This document shows positions 12,801 to 25,873 of a stretch of 64,000 nt of DNA, piece by piece. A program made the position numbers and the translations under genes. Position 1 is the first letter of the stretch; each line of letters starts with the position of its first letter. Below the pieces are notes generated by a model. The model made no database searches, was not told the origin of the DNA, and worked only from the letters and a program-made list of their open reading frames with translations. This DNA comes from Chrysomallon squamiferum (lineage: Eukaryota; Mollusca; Gastropoda; Neomphalida; Peltospiridae), in contig CM022672.1 of the NCBI GenBank assembly GCA_012295275.1, forward strand, positions 12,139,904-12,203,903, read 5' to 3'.

Positions 12801-15528
12801 GAATTTGTTTACATGCGACAGCTGATTCGGTTAAATCATTTTCCCGATTTGGTAACAGAACAAAGAAAGTTTAACTGGGGTCAAAATAATATGAGTAAAT
12901 ATTTGCTTTGCTAGTCATATCCCAAAAATAAAAACTGAATCATTGATAATTGATTCATTTTGTCACATAATATATCGTATTTTAAAAACTCATTAATTAT
13001 AATAAATGATAATTTAATTTAGATGAAATTTATGTAGGTCAAGTCGGAAACGCAAGATAAATGCTGCTCAGCGATCAATAGAAATTATGGCAACTGAACC
13101 ATAGCAAATTAGTGACCGACATAGTTTTAAAAAGTAAAGCCTGTATATGATTCACTTATATATCAACGTATATGTGCATGTGTGTGTAAATGAATGTGTG
13201 TGTGTGTGTGTGTCTTTACGTGTTTTATTTCATTTTATTTTGTAGGTTAAGAATGTGATTGATATAAGTAACATTAGTTATATTTTGTACTTGTTTCTGC
13301 TCACTTTGTAAAAAACATACAACCCAAAAACCAAACACTGTGTATATGTATGCATGTATGTGTGTGTATGTATGTACATATGTATATGTAATTACATGTA
13401 CATTAATGTATGTAGATATGTACATACATTGTGTTGTGTATGTGTATGTATGTGTCTATTTATACGCGCAAATATCTGTGGCAATCCTTTCTAGCTTACA
13501 TGTACTTTATATCTGAATGCGAATGTGGAAGTAAGTACATAACGATTAACTCGCACATATGCCCCACTCCCGCACACATAATAATATAAACGTCTGTTGC
13601 AAACGCATATATATCTTTCATTCACGGTTACTTATACCGTCCGTGCACAATACTGTATAGAAAAGAACTGATTTTGAGAAGACTATCAAGGATCAGAAGA
13701 CTTGCAGTACTGACAATAATCACAGTCAGTCGTTTAGAAATACGCTTCGAAGCTCTCCTCCATAGTGATCGCCAGCAAACGAACAACGGACAGGTTCTTG
13801 ACCTTGTACGGGTCACTGAACATCTGACCTGCTCTTTCCTCTACTCTCTTGCAGCCGCTGTTGCTATTTCCCGCAAACGTGCAGAAAATCGTCTTTCAGC
13901 GAATTTCTATAATAAAAGACAAGTCAGGAATGCATGCACTAACATACACACCCATAAACAAAGTGTGATATTGTGATTGTAATTGTAATGTGTTATGTAG
14001 TGGAAGACAGACGTACAGACATGTTCGCGGGGACGGAGTCGCAGTTAAAACTGAAATTCTGTTTAGATGCAAAAAATGAGGATATATATATTTTTAATTA
14101 TTATAATTATCATACGTGGGCATATATGTATGATATCTTCGATGCACAAAGATTAAAACTTAAGCAATTTTTTTTAAATAATATTATACCCAAATCTCCT
14201 ACCGTCTTTCAGTTTGTCTGTGCGTTTTCACATTCATTCGTCTATTTCATTCCAACCCGATTACATTTTTTCACCCATTTATATTTACAGAAAGTACAAC
14301 ACACATTCTGCTGCACAAATCAATGGATATATTATGATAACGTAAAAATATATTTTTTTTTTCTTCTTTTTTTTTTTAAATATTTATATGGCCTCTCTCA
14401 TTCTCCAGTATTGAGTGAATATATTTTGATATTGTTCGTAGTCTTTTATTTTTGCAATGATTTGATTTTTTCTGTTTTTGTTGTTGTTTATGTTTGTTCT
14501 AATTGAATCAACAGCTTCAAGGCTAAATTAAATTATCAGGCTATAAAAACAATAATAACAACAACAAATTAATTACAATAATCATCATAAAATTAAATAA
14601 TAATAATAATTAATTTTTAAAAATAAATCTGGAAAATAATTATAATAAATAGCATAGTCACCGGAACCGGAAATTACCGTAGAACTTGTTTTTTTTTTTT
14701 TTTTTTTTTTTTAATTATGATTAATAAAATTATGGTGAAAATAATAAGTATCCGGGATTCATGAATAAAATAGCGCAGTGTAATTAACAGTTGCATGCTT
14801 TCGATTTACCTTTGCCCTTGAATACTTTCTCGGGACCTTAATGAAGTGTTTATGTTGGAAACTGTTTAGTCATTAACGTCTATATACTGGGCATTAGTTT
14901 GCATGGATTGATGGTCTGATGTGAAAATGGACAAAAACACAACAAATTATTATAATTGTAAAGTGGAAGATAAAATTATTTGTATTTGTATCGTAGATAA
15001 TTAAATATACATCGTCTTATAATAATAATAATAATAATAGTAACAATAATTGTTGCTATTGTGATAATTATTATTCTTAGCTATAATATTATTTATTGTC
15101 ATTTTCTTTATTTTAAATTTTGGTGTTGTTGCCTTAATAATGATTACAAATAAATGCATAAATAAATAAATAAAACACAAAATCAAACTTGCTAAGTTGT
15201 AATACCAGTTGACATTAATCAAAGCAATATACTGATTACAATATACAGAGACTTTATTATGAGTTAAAAGCACAAATTAAGCCGATTTTTGAAGTAGTTC
15301 TAGCCTCGGGGATATCCGGGTGGGGTAACATTGGATAACACTGACCGTGTTGGTGAAATGATTAGCAGATACCATTTAACAATGAAATAAAGAAATACGC
15401 GATCAGAAACAAAAATTTTGCAAGTAACACTGAATCTATATTCTGAAAAATCCTGAAATGACTGTACACACACTGACACAGATTGAAATTATCTTTGAAG
15501 ATTAAAATATATTACATTCTATGTTTAT

Positions 15529-15530
<2 letters not shown>

Positions 15531-15575
<45 letters not shown>

Positions 15576-15694
15576 TTAAACATAATTAAACAAAATATTT
15601 ATTTTCTCGCTTTATTTTTGTCATCGCTTCTTTCATTATTAAATATTTTTTTATTAGACACATATAGACATACTATATTTTTCTAATTCACTTT

Positions 15695-15751
<57 letters not shown>
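15531..15751. repeat. (AAT)n and (TC)n microsatellites
   Basis: AAT run 15531-15575 and TC run about 15700-15751. Confidence 0.95.
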
Positions 15752-15756
<5 letters not shown>

Positions 15757-17620
15757 GAACTCGCAAACATACAAAAACACATACACACATTCAGTTAAGA
15801 AATAATTAGCAAAAAGTTAAACAAAAAGAAGAAAAAAAAATTCTATATTGACATCTGCATCATCACCATTCTCCTTCCTAATATTCATTTTTTCAGAAAC
15901 GGCTCGGCTTAATGACTCTGATAAGACGATTATCGATAATCTTCGTGCCGTTATATCTATTTACCCGGGTACTGACACGAAGGCGAAAACAAGAAACAAA
16001 ACTCAGTGCCATGGTGACGCGTGTCTGAAGGTCTGTTTGGTCGGCACGAGGTGAAAAGTTCGCGTTATGGCCGTAGCGCGTGACAAAGTGTACGCGAGAT
16101 AAGCGTATACCTGTGTAACTAATTACGTACCCCGAATACGATTTGAGCTGATCTCGAACTGTATTAGGGTTTATTTAAAAGTCAGCTTATTTATTAGTTT
16201 ATGCCAGCTATTGCCCTTATTATAAAAATAATACAGTGATTATAGGGAACCATTTATACGGTACAGACACAAACACAAACACAGGCACAGGCACGCACAC
16301 ACATTTACATTAACTCTTTGATAAAACTGTTATCCGCTCTTTTTTTACTTTATTTTTGTTTTGTTTTGTTTTATTTATTTATTTTTTTATTGATGCAAAA
16401 TACAATATATGTATATTTCTTATATTTTAACTTATGCTTGCATTTCAGCGTACTGACTTCAATAATGTTGAAATTTCAGGGAATGCAATGACTGCTTAAT
16501 AAAAACTGCAAACAATTATCTTTATTATTATTTTTTTTTTCTCGATAAGTAACGATATCTCGAACATGTCTTCCAGTCACAGCAACTTCGAGATTTGGAG
16601 AGCATGTATCTATGTATGTATGTATGAATTTAGAAGATGATGATCACATAGTTGTTAATATAACGTTCAAACAAACAAACAAACAAATAAAAGCATGTCT
16701 TGTCAAAAAGCAGAAGGTCCACCACATACGATATTGCACTCAATAAAAGAAATGAAATCAGAAAAAAAAAAAAAAAAAAAAATAAATAAAGGAAAAAAAA
16801 AAGACACAAGCTACTTAAAATATTTGTTAAATCACGGTCACATCCAGGAACTCAAAATCGTCATCAAAGGTGTCGCTGTAGGCGGTAATACATGACAGAA
16901 ACACCGTCCAGACTCTGTAACAGTTTGTACGAGGAAGTCAAACTATAATAATCATTAAGAAATAGTGCTCTGTCCTAATAATTGAATTAATAATTACCGA
17001 GGCAACTGCTGACTTGTAAAATATAGCATGATATTATAATTTCTGTAAAGCGCACTGATTTTCGCGCGTTTGTCTCTTGATTCACAATTTGTTATTAATA
17101 TATACATATATATGAATTATACAGTTGCCCAATATCGTGACCCTCACTTTAGTTATTTGTGCATTATTGATTTTATTGATTTGTTTTATTATTGTGTTGT
17201 TTTGTTTTGTTTTGTTTTGTTTTATTTTGTTCTTTATAACGAAAAGTTATTTATTTTGGAAAATTATGCCCGTCTCAGAGGTATCCTATTTTGAAAACTC
17301 AAAATCCGTCAGTGTTTGTGTATATTTATTTATTTATTTATTTAATACCATTTAAGTTTATCATTTCTTTGTTTCTTTCCGCCATTAGATACTGATTTAT
17401 ATTTATTGCAATGGAAGTGACGTCATACAAAAACCTGTGATGTATTACTTGGTTTAACTCGATGACGATACTGGAATACGCTTTATTTCAAATAATGCAC
17501 TACTATTATATAACACGTCAGGCATAATGTTGTTTTCAAACATTTAAAAATAAACGTTAAAATCACTTTGTCATAGTGTCTCATGCTGTTACGTATATTA
17601 ACATGCTAAATCACATCTAT

Positions 17621-17757
17621 TGTAATTATTATTATTATTATCATCATCATCATTATGATTACTGGTGTTGTTATTGTTATTGTTATTGTTGTTGTTGTTG
17701 TTGTTGTTATTATTATTATTATTATTATTGTTGTTGTTGTTGTTGTTGTTGTTGTTA
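17621..17757. repeat. compound ATT/ATC/GTT trinucleotide tract
   Basis: ATT, ATC, GTTATT and GTT blocks follow one another. The poly-Asn, poly-Thr and poly-Ile frames on the minus strand are translations of this tract. Confidence 0.96.
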
Positions 17758-18287
17758 ATGCACTGATACAGTTCAATATTTGCTTCTTTATTATCAGACA
17801 ATTATAGCAATAACAAAACACATTTACGCACACGCACACAGTCACGTTACGTCCCTAAGCAAACAGCACATAAACATCTACCATAAAATCTGTCGTAATC
17901 GAAATTTGCAGGGTAACATATGTTACAGCATCACGATTTCGTCAAAGATACACATCAGCAACGACGTCATTAAACACCTGGCGTCATTTTAACATCGATG
18001 TTGGTGAATTAGTTGATCTGGGAATTCACTTAATTGTTTTTTTCGTAGATAAGTTTGTTGTTGTTCTATAGAGACAATTATAAACACGCAGTATGTATTA
18101 TACTCGTGGTAAGGTTGCTGTTCAATCATATATTTATTTTAATTGCTTTTACTATGATAACCGACTTCATATATATTGATAATACAGAATTATCAGAAAG
18201 CGAGTATTTAATTACTATAGACATTACGGACATAGGTAACATCTGCAAGACCTATCAGAATATTCATGTGTGGGTTACAGATGGGTG

Positions 18288-19892
18288 TCTTCCCATTTGG
18301 TAGATTCCCAGTTCGTATAATTCCCATTTCGTAGAAAAACCTGGTTTACTGCATTACCTGATTACCTCTGTATATAATGAACTTGGCCTGTGCATACATC
18401 TGGTTTCTTTCTAACATTCAGAGGGGGAGCGCATTGTTCCTAAATCGATTATGTAACATCAACATCTATTATTACTATTATTATTATTATTTTTTAAACT
18501 GGTCATTTCTAATTCATAAACATTTCATTTCCGTTACAAAACAAGCAACCAATAATAAACAATTTTACATCAATTTCATCTATCTATTAAAATACAAAAC
18601 GAAAAAAGAATGAAAGAAAAGAAAAATGGCTTGCTTCTGTAAGAGAATACGACAAAAATATTATAAATAACTAATTCAGCAAATATAATTTTTAACAAAA
18701 CATATTTTACATATGAGTAATTTACTTATTATATTCAGTAAATAGAGTATTAGAACGTTACATTTATCATTAACTTTTCGAATTCAACCGTATTCAGCTT
18801 AAACATGTACAAGATATCTGCTACTAATCATATTTACATTATGCACACATACATATTCAGATTGTGCACATATTATACAATATATGTGACATAGTATATT
18901 AATAGTGTGTACACTAAAGATATTATGACCTGCAAATACTTTGGCTATGACTGAAAAAGTTTATACGAAGGACCAAATCATTGGGAATACTTTTAGATAA
19001 ATACCTTCTTTTTTAATTATTTACATTCACTATATTCGATACATAGATTATTTCGATATTTGTCATATTTGCATACTTTATGCGATAATACTACAATAAT
19101 ACCTCAGATTAAAGATGTAATTGGTTCCAAAACTTCCAATAATTAAGTGAGGTAAGCGGGAGACTAATTTACATAGAATTAAGGTTAAAAGCAGTGGTTA
19201 CTTTCTCGCTGATGAGATCTGACATAAAAAAAAAAAAAAATAAAATAAGGAGAAATAAAACGGCAGTTTAGACATAAATGATTTAATAGATTGTAGATAT
19301 TAAATAAACAGTAAATCATTTACAAATCAATTTATACAAATACATTAAGAAATAAGAATATGCCGCTCATTGTGGGTTTTGGTTTCATTTAAGATAATGT
19401 ATTTTGTTTCTAAAGTTATTATCTTCCGTTTCTTTTATCATCAGCATTTGCCGGTATACTGTTATTCGTTTTGACATATTGGAAGGGGAAATTACAAACA
19501 AGTTTAAGTCTAAATCGAAGCAGAAGACAAAAGAGAATCAGAATATCAGATGCACATATGACGTGTCAACTGATCAACACAACTGAGAGAAGCTCGTGAA
19601 TGAACGAAAAATTAAAGAAAAAGGACTTAAAAACATGCACTGTATACATTTGTATCATTTATTTCGAGCAATTAACTATTAAATTAAATTTCTATTTATA
19701 TAATTTGTAAAGAAGAAAGATTGTTAAAGCGTGGTATCGTTAAGCGAGATGTTACTGTATGTATACAATAATAATCGCTTTCCAAATAATCTGGAGCAGT
19801 TCATTAAAATGACTGAGGTAAAACCAAACATGTCAATAAGACCACTGAACCACATTTAGCCTTTCTACGAAATGGGATTCTACCAAATGGGA
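18288..19892. mobile_element. unclassified inverted-repeat-bounded element
   Basis: The left end (18288-18337) holds three iterations of a 16-17 bp unit of the form TTCCCATTTSGTAGA. The right end (19862-19892) holds two iterations in the opposite orientation; its reverse complement reads CCCATTTGGTAGAATCCCAT followed by TTCGTAGAAA. The interior is about 1.5 kb without a transposase frame. The interior includes a second, TA-flanked element (19094-19757). I infer a non-autonomous DNA transposon with iterated terminal repeats. The exact outer ends and target duplication are not clear. Confidence 0.45.
19094..19757. mobile_element. Tigger/pogo-like non-autonomous DNA transposon
   Basis: The left end reads CAATAATACCTCAGATTAAA and is followed by a TAATTGGTTCC block. 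The reverse complement of the right end reads CAGTAACATCTCGCTTAACG. Both resemble the CAGTAATACCTCGGTTTACG-type termini of Tc1/mariner-Tigger elements. TA dinucleotides flank both ends (19092-19093 and 19758-19759), the expected target duplication. The 664-bp body has no transposase frame. The termini match each other only about half the time, so this is an old copy. Family assignment is from pattern memory. Confidence 0.5.
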
Positions 19893-19929
19893 CTAAGCCT
19901 ACAGATGTATGAAGGATTGTACGTCTGTT

Positions 19930-20345
19930 TTGTTTGTGTTTCTGGTCTGTGTGCGTCTGTATATGCGCGTGTGATTTGTAGTGCGTGGGATGTTTGTGTA
20001 ATATGTTGGTTGATGCACGTGTTTGTGTGTGTGTGTGGTATGGTGTGTGTGTGTGTGTATGCGTGCGTGCGTGTATATGTGTGTATGTGTGCGTGCACGC
20101 GTATGTGTGTGTGTGTGTGTGTGTGTGTAAACGTACACATATAGAAATGTTGTAAAGTCCGATTCACTGTCGATGAGGATATAATACAAAACAGAGAAAT
20201 ACATATACATACTCACACAATCGCACACGCACACACACACAGTCACATACACAAAGAGAGAGAGAGGGAGAGACAGAAGCAAAATGAGAAGAGGATAAAA
20301 GAGAGAGACAGACAGAGGTAGAAAGACAATGATAGCCAAAGAGAC
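19930..20345. repeat. GT-rich then GA-rich low-complexity tract
   Basis: Imperfect GT repeat (19930-20130) is followed by CA (20210-20252) and a purine-rich GA segment (20255-20345). Long frames on both strands here are artefacts of composition. Confidence 0.85.
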
Positions 20346-22156
20346 AAAGACAGAGGCAGAGAAAGAGATAGATCGGGTCGTAGGTATGTTCGTGTAAGTA
20401 ACATGTACAGACACAACCGCAGAAAACAATATAATGCTTACAATTATGGAAAAATACCAACTGAACCGATTTTTTTCAGTGTTAAACTGTAGAAACGCTG
20501 AGTATGTGGAAATGATTCCTTCACATTCTTCTTGCTAATGTGGATGGTTAACTTTATATAATTGTGACGATTTCTATAGCAGTTTCAGTGGAACTTCAAC
20601 GCATCTGAAATTACTTAACAGTTACTTAGTACAGAGAAATAAACTATAAGAATTAGATAACAAATAATCTTTTGTGTAATTTGAAGTCAGCTGGAACTTG
20701 AGAAAAGAAACACCTGACAATGCACAGCAAAGTCCCGATTAAAAAATAAACAACATAAACCACAGAAATTTTCTTTAAATAAAACAAAATACAAGAACAT
20801 TCTTTAAATTAAAACAAAATACAAATATATATTCAACCGTTTAATTGTATATCTACGTGTAATATATTGTTACGTTTCATCTGTCAGAAATAAAATATAT
20901 TATTTAAATGACATAAAATATAGACATATTTCACTAAATAATTTATAAATGTTATGGTTGGATTGTGAAATAAAGCAAAGGAACTATAACGTTACTGCGC
21001 ATCCCGATTCACAATATAATGGCTTGACCTGTTTAACTGTATATCTACGAGTAAATTTTATTTCGTGTAATAGAATAAAATAAACCATATACTAGTTGTC
21101 GACGGGATAAACAACAGGCTGATACCTGATCTATTGGTTTATAATGACCAGACATTTGTAACAAAATCGCTGAACTTTATCGATTCCAAGGAACAACTCG
21201 TGCATTATTTATCATTAATTTTGGATTTACAGCCGCAAATTACCTGCAGGTACCTGTTTTCGGGTAGACATTAGCTAGATAGGGAAACTCTGACGTAGAC
21301 TACGTATACATGCTCTTTTATTAATGCTAACATTTATTTATTTATTTATAAATTATTTTACACGCAAGTTTTATTGACAATTGCATTTATTTAAGTATTT
21401 ATTAATAAACAAAAATAAACTATGCGAGAAAGATCAGACTATAAACATAAATATGAATTGCTGGAAAAACCTCATTGTCATTGATTTTCATTTATTTTTC
21501 TCGTCTTCTTTTTTTTTTTTTTTCTTGTAAAAATTAAATAAAATAAACCTATCGTTAATGTAGACTTCATTATAGGTTTTAATGTTGAATTGTGGAAGTT
21601 AAAACATTAATGATAACAAAAACACAATGATGGTTTTGTAACCGAACCATATGTTATGATATCATTATAGGCAATGATGACGCCTCCTACATTTCATATA
21701 TACCCTTTATGAATAATAATAATTAAATACAAAATTGTATTAATTATAATATTTGCTTCAATATTACAAACAAATTAACCGTATGTGTATGTGAGGAAGG
21801 GAGCATGAAAAAATAGGAAGACAATCATTTCCCTTTCAGTAACCAGATAAACTGGTCACATACTGAGAAAGATTAGCAAATTAGTGTAAATTTAAACATT
21901 ATAATCATAAATGGATCTGTAATAAGAGGAAATTTACTTATTCCAGTCTAATGACTTCAAAAACGACTTACCAGAGCCTGTTTCTGAATTGCTCGCGTCT
22001 ATTGTAATTGAATTTTATTAGGTTTGATTCATTTTAAATATGTACTGGTGAGAGTTGATAGAAATACTTAAAAGTAAACTTTTTTGGCTGAGCTGTTACT
22101 TAGCATGAATACTAACATCTTATTTAGTAGTATATATATATAAAAATAATAATAAT

Positions 22157-22193
<37 letters not shown>

Positions 22194-22590
22194 AGAGAAA
22201 ACTTAATAGTGATAAGCATTATTTAAAGAAATAAAGGCACCACACAATTTCATTTCTTATTTGATCACCAGTAATGTTTTTCACTAAGGTCTATATTACA
22301 AACTGAAAATTGTAGTTATTCTTACAGTCAGTAAAACTGAGAAAAATTAAATCTGAAGACTGCTTCGGAACCTAACTTATAAATTGTTTTTGGAAGAAAT
22401 GCAGTTTATCATTCCATGGCCGTAACTAGTCTCTTTTTTTTTTGAAATGAGGCAAACACACTTAATCGCCGAGCAGTGATATCTATAGACTTCAAACGGT
22501 AACCGTAGACATGAACGAATTCATTCAGTGGTTATCGTTTCTATCGGAATAGATATTTATATTTTATATTTTTACAATAAAATCTTTGTA

Positions 22591-22628
<38 letters not shown>

Positions 22629-23893
22629 AAATAAATAAATAATAAAATTAAAATTAAAAAATCATAAAATAAAAAATAAAAATAATAATAAAATAAAAAA
22701 AAAAAAATCGTTAATTTCTGTATAGGGCATTTGCCTCATTTACCTCAATGAAGTTACGGTGATGCATTCATAATTTTTTGTTCATTTGTTGATGGGCCCC
22801 TCGAACCTGAACCTCCCCGTAGCCGTTTCTAAATGTGATCCAGCCTGTGGTGTACTTGTCTCGGATTCATAGTGTGAAATAGCGTGTTAAATGATTTGAT
22901 AACCGAGAATAGGCTTTTGCGATTTATCAGTAAAGTCTCAGTTCGAGGACACGAACTTTGTACCTGTCGCTTATCAGGCCGTTCCACACCACTGAACAAG
23001 CTGCTGGAGTATATCACGTACAAAGAGAAATTGTAGGTTTCATTTACAACTTTATGTCATTACGAGATTTTTGTGTTTGTGTGTTTGTTGTTGTTGTTTT
23101 TAATTTGTTAATCATTTTAATGTAAAAAAAAACAAAAAAAAACAATTGCCGCTCAATTAGCGTGATAGCGACCATGATGGAATAAATAGTGCACGATTAT
23201 TGTTTTATAATTTTTACATTAAATACCGTGTATGTGAACAAAAACAAGAAAATAAATGCAACTAACACAACTAACAACAAAAACAACAACTACTACTGCT
23301 AGTACTACCACAGGAAAATGTACCAATAGGAGATAGACAGATAAATAAATATTAAAAAAATAAATAAATAAATAAAATAAAATAAAATAAAATAAAAGCG
23401 AAAAAAAAAAAAAAGAAAAAAAAAAAGACGATTAATAAAAGAAATAAATAGAAATAGATGTATTTATACAACACAAATTAATATTTAAAAAAAATTAAAA
23501 AAAAAAAAAAAAAAACAAACAAACAACACACGCCACAACAACAACAACGGCAATAAAGCACAACCAATAATAAAACAAGTGAAGGGAAAATAACAATAAA
23601 AAATATACGAACTATAGAAGTTCGTTATGTAGCTGTTAATGCTCTAGTGCTGTTATACTGTTGTAAAACGATCACATACACATTTCTATACATGTGTATA
23701 CGCACAATAAAACACAAATACAACACGTGAGTGATTATACTGTCAGACCTTGAACATGTGTTTTGTTCTTCAGCCATAACGGACATTGCTTTTAAACATT
23801 ATTCTGTGAACTCTGTAGGGCAATTTTTGTTATTGCGTAGAATCGTACTGGTAGTGCATCTTTTGGTGAAGAGGATAATGGAGAGAGAGAGAG

Positions 23894-23926
<33 letters not shown>

Positions 23927-24799
23927 ATAATAAAAAGATAAACATAAACAAATTATAAAACAATAATGATGACTATCAGCACCAGCACAAGTCATACAGT
24001 AAATTACAAGATGAATACAGTAATGCAGATTTTCCCTTAGAATGAATATATGTGCAAAGTATAGGGACACACTATAGACAAATAGATAGATAGATAGATA
24101 GATACATAGATAAAGAGACAAAGAGACGAGACAAAAGAGAATGAAAGAAAAATAAAAAGAGAAAAAGAGGGAGACAAATAAATAAAGAAAAATAAAATAA
24201 GAGTAAAAAAGTGTGAGGGAGTGAAAGAAAGAATGCCTGAGGGTGAGACCCACAGAAAAAACAAAACAAAAAAAAAACATACAGAAAATGTAAATAATGG
24301 AGTTTAGTAACTGACATCATGAGACAATATGACAGGACAAGAAACATTTATTCAGAAATCCATTAAAATATATATAGGGAAGCTGTGTTTCTAATTAAAT
24401 CCCGATTAATTTTCTTTGACTGAAAACACCCCGGGACCCAGCTTATTTAACCAATCAATCACACTTTAAAGTGACAAGTTTTAATCTATTGAGGCAAATT
24501 ACAATATATAGTAACTGACTTCAGCCATACCTACATCATCAGCTGTAAATCTTATTCACTCTCTCATGTGTAATGCACTTAATAAGTTGGTAACATCAAA
24601 GAAATGAATGGATTCATGGATGAATGGATAAATGGATGTTTATTTACAAAAACTTTACCTTATATTAATAATGGTAAAGGTCATTATGCGTCTTGGATAT
24701 TACTTTGCTGAGGATTGTGACTCCTTATAACTGGCTAGAAGAAAGAGTTCTTTCATATTCACTGTCCTGTGCTGCATCATATTATGCCTTAGGATAGTT

Positions 24800-25260
24800 C
24801 TATAATCCTTAATCTATACCACAGATAGATGTAACCAAATCTATAGCTGTAACAACACACCATTTTGATTGATGGATCTAAGGTGTAACCACAAACAACA
24901 GTGACAGCAACCCACCATTTTGATCCTTGAATGTAACCAAAAATATCAGTCATTTTGGTCCTTATCCAGTTAAAACAACAGACTGACATTTTGGTTCATG
25001 GTTGCAACAAAGCATTCTGATCCATGGATTAGATGTGTAACAACAAAGTTAGAGCTACAGTAACTCTCAACTTTGATCTGTGGGTCAGAGGGTAAAAAAT
25101 CTATAACCACAGCAATTCACCAATAATTTATAGTTGTAACAGCTTAAAGATCAGTTTAAAGTTACAGGTCTGAAATTCTGAACTGTGGATTAAAAAATAA
25201 CTTCAAAACCAAATATGACAGACCACCATTTTGATCCATAGTTCACAATTACAGATAGAG
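24800..25260. repeat. degenerate tandem repeat, CACCATTTTGATCC type
   Basis: CACCATTTTGATCCATGGAT-like cores recur with GTAACAACAAA spacers about every 60-75 bases, strongly diverged. Confidence 0.55.
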
Positions 25261-25840
25261 AGATACAGTAGAAACAGAAATCTGAAAGAAAATATTTAGT
25301 CATGAAATGAAGGCATCAAGGCCTTTGTTGCAGTGTCAAAGGTTATAGCCAGCAGCGATAACACTAATCTCCACAGCAACAGCCCCACATCATCTGCGAT
25401 CATCAACAAAAATATCACATATCACATGACAACTTGTTTATGTCACATGATTTGATCTTTTCTGATGTGATAAAGCTGTGACAAGATCAATAATATTATA
25501 ATACTTCTCTGTAATTTGTAACACTGGATTAATGAAAAATATAAAATTATGTGGCAATTCATATGGACTATGACATTTAATTATTTTACATTTTTTATAA
25601 TAATAATAATGATGATGATGATAATATTAACATTAATAATAATCATCATAAAATTCATTACTATTTAATGAAGTACATTTATAAAAATAGTTTACTTTTT
25701 TTCTCAATTTTAAATCTCTTGAGGCCAGTTAAAGTTAATAACCGTAAAACATTTTTTCTTTTATAGTTACTTAAATAAATAAAAATTTGAAAGAAAATTA
25801 GAAAAAGAAAGAATGAAACTACAAAAGAAGAAATATAATG

Positions 25841-25873
<33 letters not shown>

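Larger units (their letters stand above)
12801..18287. other. intergenic, no recognised gene
   Basis: No splice-consistent coding exon was recognised. The segment holds GT tracts (13190-13212), poly(T) at 14688-14712, AAT and CT microsatellites (15531-15575, 15700-15751), a TTTTG run near 17200 and a compound GTT/ATT tract (17621-17757). Frames at 13674-13976 and 13973-14506 have no recognisable domain. A locally CpG-richer patch lies at about 15895-16150. Confidence 0.5.

Noticed and set aside
13674-14506. Two overlapping plus-strand frames of 100 and 177 codons
   Set aside because: No domain, no consistent splice structure, and the second becomes Phe-rich low complexity. They could be part of a non-coding transcript, but this cannot be supported.
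17598-17845. Poly-Asn and poly-Thr proteins
   Set aside because: Direct translation of a trinucleotide microsatellite.
19880-20460. Long minus-strand frames rich in Thr-His or Leu-Ser
   Set aside because: Composition artefacts of GT/CA and GA tracts.
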